Below are positions 26,448-34,793 of a DNA stretch of 64,000 nucleotides, piece by piece. The notes under the pieces were generated by a model. It was not told the origin of the DNA. It was given only the letters and a program-made list of their open reading frames with translations, and did no database searches. The stretch is taken from NCBI GenBank assembly GCA_024970065.1, contig CP103908.1, positions 1,054,001-1,118,000 of the forward strand, given 5' to 3'. Made by a program: the position numbers and the translations under genes. Position 1 is the stretch's first letter. The number at the start of each line of letters is the position of its first letter. Source of the DNA: Pediococcus acidilactici (GTDB lineage: Bacteria > Bacillota > Bacilli > Lactobacillales > Lactobacillaceae).

Positions 26448-26488
26448 ACCCCTTTCTTTGGTTGTATCCATAAGAAAGGGGGTTTTTG
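26448..26488 (+). terminator. Riboswitch-controlled terminator that also masks the thiS ribosome site
   Basis: ACCCCTTTCTT pairs with AAGAAAGGGGGT around a 13-base loop and is followed by TTTTTG. The GGGGG of the right arm is also the thiS ribosome site (seven bases before the ATG), so the hairpin can stop both transcription and translation. A separate small hairpin (GTAACTCAC/GTGAATTAC, 26408-26430) lies between aptamer and terminator. Confidence 0.8.
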
Positions 26489-26489
26489 T

Positions 26490-26687
26490 ATGGCAATCGT
26501 TAACGGCACAGAAAATTTACAAGCTAATAAGCAAAATTTACTCGTCTTTTTAAAAGACAATTACACGAAAACTGACAATCTGGCGGTTGAACTAAACGGC
26601 GAAATAATTGCCAATCAGCAATTAAGTACCGTTACCATTCAACCGACGGACCATTTGGAAATAATTGCTTTTGTGGGAGGAGGTTAA
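26490..26687 (+). CDS. thiS: Sulfur carrier protein ThiS
   Basis: This 65-residue ubiquitin-like carrier is thiocarboxylated at its C-terminus and hands sulfur to ThiG for thiazole formation. It begins MAIVNGTENLQANKQNLL and ends FVGGG, with the Gly-Gly end required for adenylation by ThiF. The start at 26490 follows AGGGGG. A longer frame from 26442 would run through the terminator hairpin and is not real. The next gene starts right after the stop (TAAATG). Confidence 0.93.
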   Translation: MAIVNGTENLQANKQNLLVFLKDNYTKTDNLAVELNGEIIANQQLSTVTIQPTDHLEIIAFVGGG

Positions 26688-27350
26688 ATGAGAAAAGCAA
26701 CGGAACCAGAACTTCAACTTTATGGTCATTCAATTCACAGCCTACAAGCTCAAATGACCAGTCGAAACGTTATCCACGCTACCCAACCACTCACCGATGC
26801 ACACGTCGCCATTGCAGGTGCAGGAGGGTTGGGCTCAAACATTGCAATTGCTTTAGCACGAATTGGAATTGGGCACTTAACTTTAATTGATTTTGATCAA
26901 GTAGAATTGAGTAACTTGAATCGTCAACAGTATAAATTGAACCAGGTCGGAATGGCAAAAGTGATGGCTCTCAAGCAAAACATTGAAGAGTTTAATCCCT
27001 TCATCTCCCTGACTGCCCTGCAAGTAAGGGTTAACGCGGCTAATATAACGGATTTGTTTACCAATGCTGACGTAATCTGTGAGGCGTTTGATGATCCCGC
27101 CGCCAAAGCACTGCTTTTACGGGAATGTAGCCGTTTATTTCCTCAAAAGCCGCTGGTAATGGCTAGCGGGATGGCGGGAATTCATCCGGCTAACCAAATT
27201 AAGACTAAGCAACTTAACCAACATGTTTATATCGTTGGCGATGGCGTTTCAACCGGTCAGGAAGGACTAATGGCTCCTCGTGTAATGGTTGCGGCTGGGC
27301 ACCAAGCTAACCAAATTGTTCGATTAATTGTAGGTAATTCATCCGATTAA
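26688..27350 (+). CDS. thiF: ThiS adenylyltransferase ThiF (family 2)
   Basis: ThiF (220 residues) activates the ThiS C-terminus by adenylation. VAIAGAGGLGSNIAIALARIGIGHLTLIDFDQVELSNLNRQQY near 45-87 is the Rossmann ATP site with the conserved Asp and Arg. SGMAGIHPANQI follows, and the end is VAAGHQANQIVRLI. The short length and lack of a C-terminal rhodanese domain or obvious CxxC zinc site place it in the family 2 group common in Bacillota. It is tightly packed between thiS (no gap) and thiG (21 bases). Confidence 0.9.
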   Translation: MRKATEPELQLYGHSIHSLQAQMTSRNVIHATQPLTDAHVAIAGAGGLGSNIAIALARIGIGHLTLIDFDQVELSNLNRQQYKLNQVGMAKVMALKQNIEEFNPFISLTALQVRVNAANITDLFTNADVICEAFDDPAAKALLLRECSRLFPQKPLVMASGMAGIHPANQIKTKQLNQHVYIVGDGVSTGQEGLMAPRVMVAAGHQANQIVRLIVGNSSD

Positions 27351-27371
27351 ACCAAGAAAGGAACTAAGCAA

Positions 27372-28145
27372 ATGACATCTAATAATGATTGCTTAACCAT
27401 TAAAGGCCATCAATTTAATTCTCGCTTTATTTTAGGCTCTGGAAAATACGACTACAACTTGATTAAGGCGGCCGTAAAGAACGCCCACGCGGAAATTATT
27501 ACCATGGCCCTTCGCCGAACCACTAATGCAACGGAAGACATTCTCAATTACTTGCCTGATCAAGTTACAATTTTGCCTAACACTTCGGGTTCAACCAATG
27601 CCGAAGAAGCTGTTCGAATTGCCCATATAGCTCGTGAACTTAGTGGCAGTGATTTTATCAAACTGGAAGTAATTCCAGACAGAAAGTACTTACTACCCGA
27701 CAACCAAGAAACGGTTAAAGCCACTCGGATACTTGCACAGGAAGGCTTTATTGTCTTACCATACATGCTTCCTGACTTAAACACCGCAAAACAACTGGTG
27801 GATGCGGGAGCGGCCACCGTCATGCCGCTAGCTTCCCCGATTGGTTCAAATTTAGGATTAGCCAATAAAAATTTAATCCAAATTTTAATCGATGAAATCG
27901 AACTCCCCATCATTGTGGACGCGGGCATTGGTAGTCCTAGCCAAGCAGCAGAAGCAATGGAAATGGGCGCGGATGCGGTAATGGCTAACACCGCCATCGC
28001 TACTGCTGATAACATTCCCCTAATGGCAGAAGCATTTCGGATAGGAATCGAAGCCGGTCGGAAAGCCTACTTAGCAGGTTTAGGTCGGGTAGTTAACCAT
28101 AAAGCCGTGGCTTCTTCCCCACTGCAAGGAATTAGTAAGCAATGA
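27372..28145 (+). CDS. thiG: Thiazole synthase
   Basis: ThiG (257 residues, TIM barrel) builds the thiazole phosphate from deoxyxylulose 5-phosphate, dehydroglycine and ThiS thiocarboxylate. The Schiff-base Lys is K97 in FIKLEVIPD. Other signatures are [36 protein letters not shown] (phosphate loop), [31 protein letters not shown] and [13 protein letters not shown]. Neither ThiO nor ThiH, which supply dehydroglycine, is encoded in this window. The stop overlaps the next start by four bases (ATGA). Confidence 0.94.
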   Translation: MTSNNDCLTIKGHQFNSRFILGSGKYDYNLIKAAVKNAHAEIITMALRRTTNATEDILNYLPDQVTILPNTSGSTNAEEAVRIAHIARELSGSDFIKLEVIPDRKYLLPDNQETVKATRILAQEGFIVLPYMLPDLNTAKQLVDAGAATVMPLASPIGSNLGLANKNLIQILIDEIELPIIVDAGIGSPSQAAEAMEMGADAVMANTAIATADNIPLMAEAFRIGIEAGRKAYLAGLGRVVNHKAVASSPLQGISKQ

Positions 28146-29362
28146 CCATCATCCCTGATTTAAATGACCAATTGCAATTAATCGCCCACGCTTCACCCAC
28201 TTTTCCTAAGCAAAATCGGTTAGTCTATAGTCCAGCATGGACAACCGCCCAGCAACAGCTCATCCAATGGGCTCTAGCAGGCGGATTAACCGTCAGTGTT
28301 GATGACTATGGTAACGTCTATGCTGATTTAGTCGGAAAAGACGACGCAAAGGTAGTGGCGACGGGTTCGCACATTGACACGGTCAAAGACGGGGGGATTT
28401 TTGATGGGCTATACGGTGTTTTAGCCGGAATAAATGCCTTGATCAAGCTTAAACAACGCTATGGACAACCCCAGCTTTCTTTACGTGCAATTTCATTTAG
28501 CGAAGAGGAAGGTAGTCGCTTTCCCACCACTTTTAGCGGCTCAAGGTACTATGTCCAAAAGGCCCGCTTAAATAATTTGGTCGATGCTAACGGCATTGAT
28601 TTTAACGAGGCACGGCAAAATGCTGTTCAAAGTTTGCTAGCATTACCGCAAGTTAACCATCAACAACCTGCCCTTCCAGCCACCTTCACCGAATTGCACA
28701 TCGAGCAAGGTCCCGTTTTAGAAGCCACTCACCGTCAAATCGGATTAGTTAACCGGATTGTAGGCCAACGGCGGTTGCTATTCACATTAATTGGACAGGC
28801 TAACCACGCGGGAACTACCCCTCCCAAATTTCGGCACGATGCTTTTCAAGCTGCCCTTGAGTTAATTAACCAGTTTAACCAATTTGCCACTAAATTCGAC
28901 CCGGACTTTCGCTTTACGATCGGCCACTTCGTAACCTTTCCTAACGTTGCCAACGTAATTCCTGGAGAAGTGCAGTTCAGCGTAGATTTCCGCCATCCCA
29001 ACGAAGAACACTTAAAATACTTTGACCAGCTTCTTCATAAGGCGGCCGCCCAGCGAATAGATGCCGAAATTAAACTAAAAATTGATTACGCATCGAAATC
29101 CAAACCCGTTAAATTAGCTTCCAATTTACTGCGCTTAAACCAAACCATTGCCCACCATTTAAACTATTCCACGATGATTCTATCTTCTGGAGCGGGACAT
29201 GATAGCCAAATCATGGGTTCATCTGTACCAACGGCCATGATTTTCGTCCCCAGTAAAGCCGGCATTAGTCACACTTTTACCGAATGTACTGACCAAGCTG
29301 ATCTCGAAGCTGGGTTTCATGTACTAACCGAGAGTTTATATCAGCAAGCGTATTTAAATTAA
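28142..29362 (+). CDS. M20 family Zn-dependent amidohydrolase (N-carbamoyl-amino-acid hydrolase/allantoate amidohydrolase type)
   Basis: The 406-residue protein belongs to the hydantoinase/carbamoylase branch of the M20 metallo-hydrolases. Metal and catalytic residues are intact: His in TGSHIDTV, Asp in [10 protein letters not shown], the Glu pair in [10 protein letters not shown], His in ELHIEQGP, and His in [11 protein letters not shown] dimerisation lid domain (about 210-325, with [10 protein letters not shown]) is present. The family cuts N-carbamoyl or similar amide bonds. The gene overlaps thiG by four bases, so it is under the TPP riboswitch. A role in freeing an N-acyl, N-formyl or N-carbamoyl thiamine-related compound is my inference; amino-acid carbamoylase is the default. 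Confidence 0.8.
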   Translation: MTIIPDLNDQLQLIAHASPTFPKQNRLVYSPAWTTAQQQLIQWALAGGLTVSVDDYGNVYADLVGKDDAKVVATGSHIDTVKDGGIFDGLYGVLAGINALIKLKQRYGQPQLSLRAISFSEEEGSRFPTTFSGSRYYVQKARLNNLVDANGIDFNEARQNAVQSLLALPQVNHQQPALPATFTELHIEQGPVLEATHRQIGLVNRIVGQRRLLFTLIGQANHAGTTPPKFRHDAFQAALELINQFNQFATKFDPDFRFTIGHFVTFPNVANVIPGEVQFSVDFRHPNEEHLKYFDQLLHKAAAQRIDAEIKLKIDYASKSKPVKLASNLLRLNQTIAHHLNYSTMILSSGAGHDSQIMGSSVPTAMIFVPSKAGISHTFTECTDQADLEAGFHVLTESLYQQAYLN

Positions 29363-29380
29363 TTAAAAGGCGGTGGTCGT

Positions 29381-30586
29381 TTGGCACAACGTTTACTGAC
29401 TCGAAAATTTGCTCCGTCATTCACCTTGTTAATCTTTATGGGTACACTAGTGGGGAGCCTTTTGGGGTTAAGTTTTGGTCGCCAACTATCCTTCTTGAAT
29501 ATTGGTGGTGAGCTTTTCTTAAATCTCCTCCAAATGACGATTGTTCCCTTAGTCTTCTGCAGCGTGGTTAACGCACTTGGTCACCTTGATGCCGCTAATC
29601 TTAAAAAAGTCGGTGCAAAAATATTATTTTGGTTCTCGACGACCACCTTCTTTGCCGGGATAATCGGAATCGGACTAGGTTTCTTGATGCATGCCAAATT
29701 GCCTGCGGATAGTTCCCCACCCGCAGTTCAGGCTACTTTGTCCGTAAATTGGCAAAAAACTCTACTTAATTTAGTTCCGCAAAATATTTTTAACGCCTTT
29801 GCCCAAGGAAACGTTAGCCAGATTATTATTTTTGCAATTTTTCTGGGTACCCTGCTAAGCTATAGCAATCGCCAGCACCATTATGACCAATTGCTTACCT
29901 TGGTTACCCAACTAAATGATTTAATTATCCAATTGATAACCTTAATTATGCGGATTGCCCCATTAGGAATTGCTTGTTTGATGGTCAAAACTACTGCCAC
30001 TCACGGAATCACTCTACTATTACCGCTACTTTACTTTTTGTTTTTATACGGGAGCGGTGTCGTTGTATTTTTAGTATTCTTAACGTTACTCACCATTTGG
30101 CGCACGCAAATCCCGCTTGTTAAATTGTTCAAGGGGCTCAACCGCATACTGCTCGTGGCGTTTACCACTACTTCTTCAGCAGTTACCCTTCCGGTTGAGT
30201 TAATGGATGTTCAGCACCGGCTTGGCGTCAGTAAATCAGTCAGCGAATTAGTTTTGCCGTTAGGGATGGTCTTAAATAGTAATGGTCTAGCAATGTATCT
30301 TGCTTTAGTTTGCACCGCCATTGCTCAAATCTACCACCTTCCCCTCACTACCCCTAAATTAGTCGAATTTATTCTTTTGGCAGTTCTCCTATGCGTGGGA
30401 ACGATCACGGCACCCGGCGGCGGAATCATGGCACTGACCATTGCGGTAACCACCCTCCATTTGCCAGCGGAAAGTATCGCACTATTTGCTAGCATAGACT
30501 GGTTTGTAGGCATGTTTCGCACCGTAGCCAACGTAATTGGGGACGTAACTACAGCAGTAATCATTGATCATGAAGAAGCTGGTTGA
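29381..30586 (+). CDS. DAACS-family secondary transporter with altered substrate-site residues
   Basis: This 401-residue membrane protein belongs to the dicarboxylate/amino acid:cation symporter family (GltPh fold), with about eight helices and two hairpins. The start is TTG 29381 after AAAGGCGGTGG. HP1 has FTTTSSAVTLPV. The TM7 motif normally NMDGT reads NSNGL, HP2 has TAPGGGIM, and TM8 reads DWFVGMFRTVANVIGD. Aligned by hand to GltPh, R397, N401 and D405 are kept, D394 (binds the substrate amino group) is Gly, T314 is Leu and D312 (Na site) is Asn. The substrate is therefore probably not a plain amino acid. It follows the M20 gene by 18 bases in the thi operon. Confidence 0.8.
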   Translation: MAQRLLTRKFAPSFTLLIFMGTLVGSLLGLSFGRQLSFLNIGGELFLNLLQMTIVPLVFCSVVNALGHLDAANLKKVGAKILFWFSTTTFFAGIIGIGLGFLMHAKLPADSSPPAVQATLSVNWQKTLLNLVPQNIFNAFAQGNVSQIIIFAIFLGTLLSYSNRQHHYDQLLTLVTQLNDLIIQLITLIMRIAPLGIACLMVKTTATHGITLLLPLLYFLFLYGSGVVVFLVFLTLLTIWRTQIPLVKLFKGLNRILLVAFTTTSSAVTLPVELMDVQHRLGVSKSVSELVLPLGMVLNSNGLAMYLALVCTAIAQIYHLPLTTPKLVEFILLAVLLCVGTITAPGGGIMALTIAVTTLHLPAESIALFASIDWFVGMFRTVANVIGDVTTAVIIDHEEAG

Positions 30587-30631
30587 TGGCTGAGGTTGGC
30601 TTTTTCAGGAGTTAATTTTTTAATCTATACA

Positions 30632-30683
30632 AAAAAATCTAGTTAACCAGCCGGAATCAATCCCACTAGTTAGCTAGATTTTT
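30632..30683. terminator. Bidirectional terminator between the thi operon and ndk
   Basis: AAAAAATCTAG and CTAGATTTTT form a stem with A and T runs on both sides. It can therefore end transcription from both the plus-strand thi operon and the minus-strand ndk gene. Confidence 0.7.
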
Positions 30684-30726
30684 CATTCATAAATACTTAT
30701 AAACATGCCTTAGTTGGATAACCAAA

Positions 30727-31152
30727 TTAACTTAATTCGGGGAACCAAATTTTAATTTCTCGTTCGGCACTTTCAACGCTATCAGAGCTGTGTACAACGT
30801 TTCGGAGTAGTCCATCTGGCCATTCCCGACCAAGATCCCCCCGAATCGTTCCAAAGGCAGCTTCGGACGGGTTCGTAGCTCCCGCCATCCGATGGAACAC
30901 TTCAATTACCCGAGTTCCACTAGCAATCATGGCCACGATTTTGCCTTCCAACATGTATGTTTCAATTTCCTTAAAGAATGGTTTATCAACTAACTTAGCG
31001 TAGTGACGCTGTAGTTGACTATCCGTAGCCTTAGTAACTTTAAGCGCATCAATTTCGTAACCCTTCCGTTCTAGACGCGTAATTACTTCGCCGATGTGTC
31101 CTAAACTGACTCCATCAGGCTTTACTAAAATTAAAATACGTTCTTGGTCCAT
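30727..31152 (-). CDS. ndk: Nucleoside diphosphate kinase
   Basis: Ndk (about 141 residues) balances NTP pools by passing phosphate through an active-site His. LILVKPDGVSLGHIGEVITRLERKGY is the N-terminal signature, TNPSEAAFGTIRGDLGRE the nucleotide site, and NVVHSSDSVESAEREIK holds the catalytic His. I set the start at ATG 31152 (MDQERI), six bases after GGAGGAG. The gene is monocistronic. Confidence 0.93.
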   Translation of the reverse strand: MDQERILILVKPDGVSLGHIGEVITRLERKGYEIDALKVTKATDSQLQRHYAKLVDKPFFKEIETYMLEGKIVAMIASGTRVIEVFHRMAGATNPSEAAFGTIRGDLGREWPDGLLRNVVHSSDSVESAEREIKIWFPELS

Positions 31153-31319
31153 TAAATGCTCCTCCATTTTCCGTTTAAGCGTATTTCAATTGTACTAGAA
31201 AAATAATCACTCGGCACCCATCTTTAATTAAATTTGGTTTTCAAATTTTAAATAATCATTGCGACTTAAATACTGCTAATTAGTTCCCCCCTTCCCCAAA
31301 AGCAAGTTTTCTTAGATAG

Positions 31320-32756
31320 TTAGATATTTAACTGCGCCCTTCGCTTAATCAAAACCGTTTGGATATAAACCGCTAACTTCTTCCACGTCTCGATATGGTG
31401 CACGTCTTCAAAATAAAAAAGAACTTGATGGTCATTTATGTCAACCGCACTATCCGCAATAATAATTTCTGCATCCGCTGGTTTTTCCACGATTAAAACG
31501 GCTTTCTTTTTGTACATCCCGTGAAGAATATTTTTCAGTATCATCAAGTAATTTGCGCTATACGAGGAATAGATTGCAATTTTTACTGGTGCCACTACCA
31601 GATGGCTCAGGTACGAGTAGAAAAGTTCAGCGATTTGAAAACTAAATACCTCCAGTGCTTTTTCCGGCAACTCGTTTTTGTACGCCCTTTGGACATCTCT
31701 ACTAAGCTGCCGGACGTTTGCGTTAATATCACTAATTGAGTTAGTCGCCAAAAATAGCACTTCTAACGACAGTTGTTTTGTAACCAATAGCCGCAAGGTA
31801 ATGTGGAACAAGAAAAGCTGGTAATACTTTTTAGGGATGGCATATTTTTCTACTAGTGTGTCTAAAAAACGCTTTGCCTTAGTTATGATTCGATTGTTTT
31901 GGTATTCTCCTAGTCGTTCACCAACTTTTCTCATTAAATCAGGCGTTAAAATTTCTGGTGAGTAATACATTGTTGCCAAGTAAAAAAACATCTTTTCAGT
32001 TGAAAAGGCATTTTTACTTAGGTAACTAAAATGATTACGGAAACCTAAGTGTAATTCTTGATAAACTCCGACCATAACTTCTAATTCTTCACGGGGCACT
32101 TGTCTAGCAAGCCCACCCTTTTTGATAGCGTTATCAAAAACGTTTAACAGTGTTTGCGTTTTTAACTGATGACTAAGCGCCAACGGACGACCATTGGGAG
32201 TTATCGTAGCCTCGACGACTTGGTTAGCGGTGATTTCAAGAAGATAAGTCAACAACCGGATTTGATTCTCGTCGCCTTCAGCCAATAAATAATTCAACCT
32301 TTTATTAATCCGACAGTTAAAGTTCAAGCGTTGCAATAAACCGTTAGCTTTGTTAATCAACTTATAACAATAGGATTGGCTATAATTAAAATGGTGAGAT
32401 AATTTTATTATTCCAACCTTTCGAGTGTTTAAAAAAAAACGTAAAAATTTAAAAACTGCACTTTGATTAACGTATTGCGATTTTAAACGCAGATAAAATT
32501 GGACGTACGTCCGCACTGGTACTTTCTTCGCTAACTTGATCATCCGATTTTCAAACGGGTAATAATCTATGGAGCTGTTGTAAAATTGTTGTTGTTCAAG
32601 GTTCAATTCTTCAACCAGGTCCTTTAGTTGGCGGTTGGTAGTTGCGAGTCTGATTGCTAAGTCATCGGGAGAGACCGCTGATTTTGCAATGATTTGCTCA
32701 AGAAATCTAACCTTTCTTACCTGTCTTGAAGACAAAAATAACTGCCATAAATCCAT
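31320..32756 (-). CDS. Mga-type transcriptional regulator (helix-turn-helix), csc-linked
   Basis: The 478-residue cytoplasmic protein has the architecture of the Mga/AtxA/RofA family of virulence and surface-protein regulators. The N-terminal winged helix-turn-helix spans about 10-120 (SRQVRKVRFLEQIIAKSAVSPDDLAIRLATTNRQL and a second HTH around SHHFNYSQSYCYKLIN). A long PRD-like helical core follows, and an EIIB-like C-terminal fold (IAIYSSYSANYLMILKNILH). It lies downstream of the small DUF916 module and shares the family of the regulator at 39087-40544. It most likely controls the neighbouring surface-protein genes. Confidence 0.75.
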   Translation of the reverse strand: MDLWQLFLSSRQVRKVRFLEQIIAKSAVSPDDLAIRLATTNRQLKDLVEELNLEQQQFYNSSIDYYPFENRMIKLAKKVPVRTYVQFYLRLKSQYVNQSAVFKFLRFFLNTRKVGIIKLSHHFNYSQSYCYKLINKANGLLQRLNFNCRINKRLNYLLAEGDENQIRLLTYLLEITANQVVEATITPNGRPLALSHQLKTQTLLNVFDNAIKKGGLARQVPREELEVMVGVYQELHLGFRNHFSYLSKNAFSTEKMFFYLATMYYSPEILTPDLMRKVGERLGEYQNNRIITKAKRFLDTLVEKYAIPKKYYQLFLFHITLRLLVTKQLSLEVLFLATNSISDINANVRQLSRDVQRAYKNELPEKALEVFSFQIAELFYSYLSHLVVAPVKIAIYSSYSANYLMILKNILHGMYKKKAVLIVEKPADAEIIIADSAVDINDHQVLFYFEDVHHIETWKKLAVYIQTVLIKRRAQLNI

Positions 32757-32947
32757 AAACCAAGCTCCTTTTATTAAACTGTTTATGTTTAACCCAATTA
32801 CCCGTCATTATACTTCTCTAATTTGCATACACGTTTAAATATAGCCTATTTACCTACCCAAAATCAGCAAAATTTAGCATTTTTTGGATACTAAAAATAA
32901 TTGCCCATAAAGCCCTCTAACTTGGTAGTTATTAGTTAAATAAAATT

Positions 32948-32992
32948 GGACGACTACTTACTGATGAGTTGTTATCAGTAGCTAGTCGCCCG
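32948..32992 (-). terminator. Terminator of the small csc module
   Basis: On the minus strand GGGCGACTA pairs with TAGTCGTCC and TACTGAT with ATCAGTA around an 8-base loop, followed by AATTTTATTT. It lies 26 bases after the DUF916 gene stop. Confidence 0.8.
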
Positions 32993-33017
32993 GTGGTTTT
33001 CTTCATTTCAAAGAACG

Positions 33018-34070
33018 TTAAGTATCTTTCCTTTTCACATAAACCCACGGCCCGGCCAGGATCATCACTACCGCAACCACGCCCCAGAAAATAATTATTC
33101 CGGTGTGGCCCGTCTTTATCGTTACGTGCGTTGGGTTACCGTTCTTTTTCGTAAAATCATTTAATTGCTTTTTAGTGTAGGTAAACTTGTACGACTGGCG
33201 CTTGCCATTGCCACTAACCATAAATTTGTAGTTCCCCGGAATCAATTTGGCCCCGTCAAGAAGGGGGACGCTTAATTGGGTTTTAGTATAAGGTGTCAAA
33301 ACAACCTTATTTTTCGCCAGCTTACCTTTAGCAATCATCCTCCCTTCAGGATTTAGTACTTGGTACGAACCGGCCGTCGCGTAAGTAACTAGCGGGTTAT
33401 TATTTAACAAATCATAACTGAGCAACGCGGCATCTTTAGCGCTGGTAAATTTAAAATTTGCGTACGTCGGATTCTTCCGGTTAGTTAAATCACCCATGTT
33501 TAACCGAATCACAACCACTTTTTGGTAGACCTTAACAACGTTAACCACCTGTCGATTTACCTTTTTTCCAATAGTCTGGGCAAAGTTTATTCCCCCTAAA
33601 AGTTCCCCACGAAGATTGTGATTCACGTTAATAACCACTCGAATCTTTCTACGCTGCTTAGGTTGTAGTTTTAATGTTCCATTTTTAAACTGGCCACCAA
33701 TTGGGGTTATCTTCACGTATTTTGGGATCGCATAGTTTTTATTTAATAAGTTTTTTGTAGATTTTACGTAAGTTATCCCGCTGCTAGTAGAAATTCCGGT
33801 GCTTGGAAAAACGGCTACGTCCATTTTTTTATTACTCGTGTTATTAACGGTAACCTCAAACGCGTATTTATGGTTTACTTTCGGCGAAAATCGGATATCG
33901 ATTGAGGAAGTAGAAAGCTCTCCGGCTTGAACGGTTACTTTAAGTGCGGAACCATTTTGTTGAGCAGCATGCACGGCAAGCCCAGCTAATTCCATCCCTA
34001 ATAACGAAACTAATAATATTAAACACACCCTAATAAAAGAGTGTGTTTTTGCTTTTGATATCGTTTTCAT
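33018..34070 (-). CDS. DUF916/DUF3324 cell-surface protein (CscA-like)
   Basis: The 350-residue protein has a signal peptide (about 1-35, ending VHAAQ), a DUF916 domain (about 40-160) with the FAxTVNNTSNKK/IDIRFSP pattern and RGELLGGINFAQ, a DUF3324 domain (about 170-300), a C-terminal membrane helix (HTGIIIFWGVVAVVMILAGPW) and a short basic tail. It is anchored in the membrane and faces outward. In related clusters these proteins pair with WxL proteins, which stick to peptidoglycan. The gene begins 7 bases after the WxL-like gene and forms a two-gene unit with it. Confidence 0.8.
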   Translation of the reverse strand: MKTISKAKTHSFIRVCLILLVSLLGMELAGLAVHAAQQNGSALKVTVQAGELSTSSIDIRFSPKVNHKYAFEVTVNNTSNKKMDVAVFPSTGISTSSGITYVKSTKNLLNKNYAIPKYVKITPIGGQFKNGTLKLQPKQRRKIRVVINVNHNLRGELLGGINFAQTIGKKVNRQVVNVVKVYQKVVVIRLNMGDLTNRKNPTYANFKFTSAKDAALLSYDLLNNNPLVTYATAGSYQVLNPEGRMIAKGKLAKNKVVLTPYTKTQLSVPLLDGAKLIPGNYKFMVSGNGKRQSYKFTYTKKQLNDFTKKNGNPTHVTIKTGHTGIIIFWGVVAVVMILAGPWVYVKRKDT

Positions 34071-34077
34071 TTATTCG

Positions 34078-34548
34078 TTACTCAATTGGATCTTCTACTG
34101 GCGCTTCCGTTACCACTACCTTTACCGTATTACTTTGATCCTTTCCAGGAACGGTATACTTAATGGCGTCTAAACTAACTACAAGGTCTCCATTAACGTT
34201 GTCATTTAACGCCTGACCGATTTTTTTACTTCCAGTAAGTTGAGCATCCAGCCCCGCAGAAACAAAGTGTTTTTCGGCGGATAGCGTATATTCTTTTTCG
34301 CCAAACGTTTTGTTGATGACGTCAGCGTTAATCGGTTCGGTCTCATTAAAGGTTTTGGTTTCCTTAGTGATGTTATTGAAGTCAAAAGCAACGTCCTTAA
34401 CACCGCTCAGTTCAATCGTAGAATTACCTTCACTAACCGTAATGTTTGCATCAGTAGGCCCCGTGACTATCGCTGCCTTGGCACCGCCCGCAATTCCTAA
34501 CGACGACAACGTAATCAATAGGGTTGCTGCTAAAGTAAATTTCCTCAT
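34078..34548 (-). CDS. Secreted WxL-partner-like protein without WxL motifs
   Basis: The protein of 156 residues has a signal peptide (MRKFTLAATLLITLSSLGI..., cleavage after AKA) and about 130 secreted residues rich in Thr, Asn, Val and Asp. Its position before a DUF916/DUF3324 gene and its beta-rich end (NTVKVVVTEAP, aligning with the TWxLTDAP end of WxL proteins) suggest a derived WxL domain. Both Trp-x-Leu motifs are absent and the tail (EDPIE) is acidic. No sortase signal is seen. It may be a diverged WxL protein or an unrelated partner. An AGGAGGGC site precedes the start. Confidence 0.6.
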   Translation of the reverse strand: MRKFTLAATLLITLSSLGIAGGAKAAIVTGPTDANITVSEGNSTIELSGVKDVAFDFNNITKETKTFNETEPINADVINKTFGEKEYTLSAEKHFVSAGLDAQLTGSKKIGQALNDNVNGDLVVSLDAIKYTVPGKDQSNTVKVVVTEAPVEDPIE

Positions 34549-34671
34549 TTTTAATGCCCTCCTAAAATATCATGCGTATTGACATTTCCTCTACCCTTAC
34601 TTTAAATGCATAACGTTTTTATGATTCTCTTCTTTTTACAAATTTTCTATATTAAAGGATAGGAAATTTAA

Positions 34672-34699
34672 AAAGGAACCCGCTATTTGCGGATTCCTT
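34672..34699 (-). terminator. Terminator of the large csc module
   Basis: On the minus strand AAGGAATCCGC and GCGGGTTCCTT form a stem with a 5-base loop, followed by TTTTT. It lies about 95 bases after the 34794-36836 gene. Confidence 0.8.
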
Positions 34700-34793
34700 G
34701 TCTAACAGTTGGTAATATTTATATAAGACATTTCTGGTTAATAATCCTGACAACGTTATCCCCTAATTTCACGTGATTAAGATAACCAACTTT

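Noticed and set aside
26442..26489. ThiS with a 16-residue N-terminal extension
   Set aside because: The extra codons lie in the terminator hairpin and do not resemble ThiS. The AGGGGG site fits the ATG at 26490.
28142..29362. M20 protein as formylaminopyrimidine deformylase YlmB
   Set aside because: YlmB belongs to another M20 branch. The SHIDTV/GGIFDG pattern here is that of the carbamoylase branch, so I did not name it ylmB.
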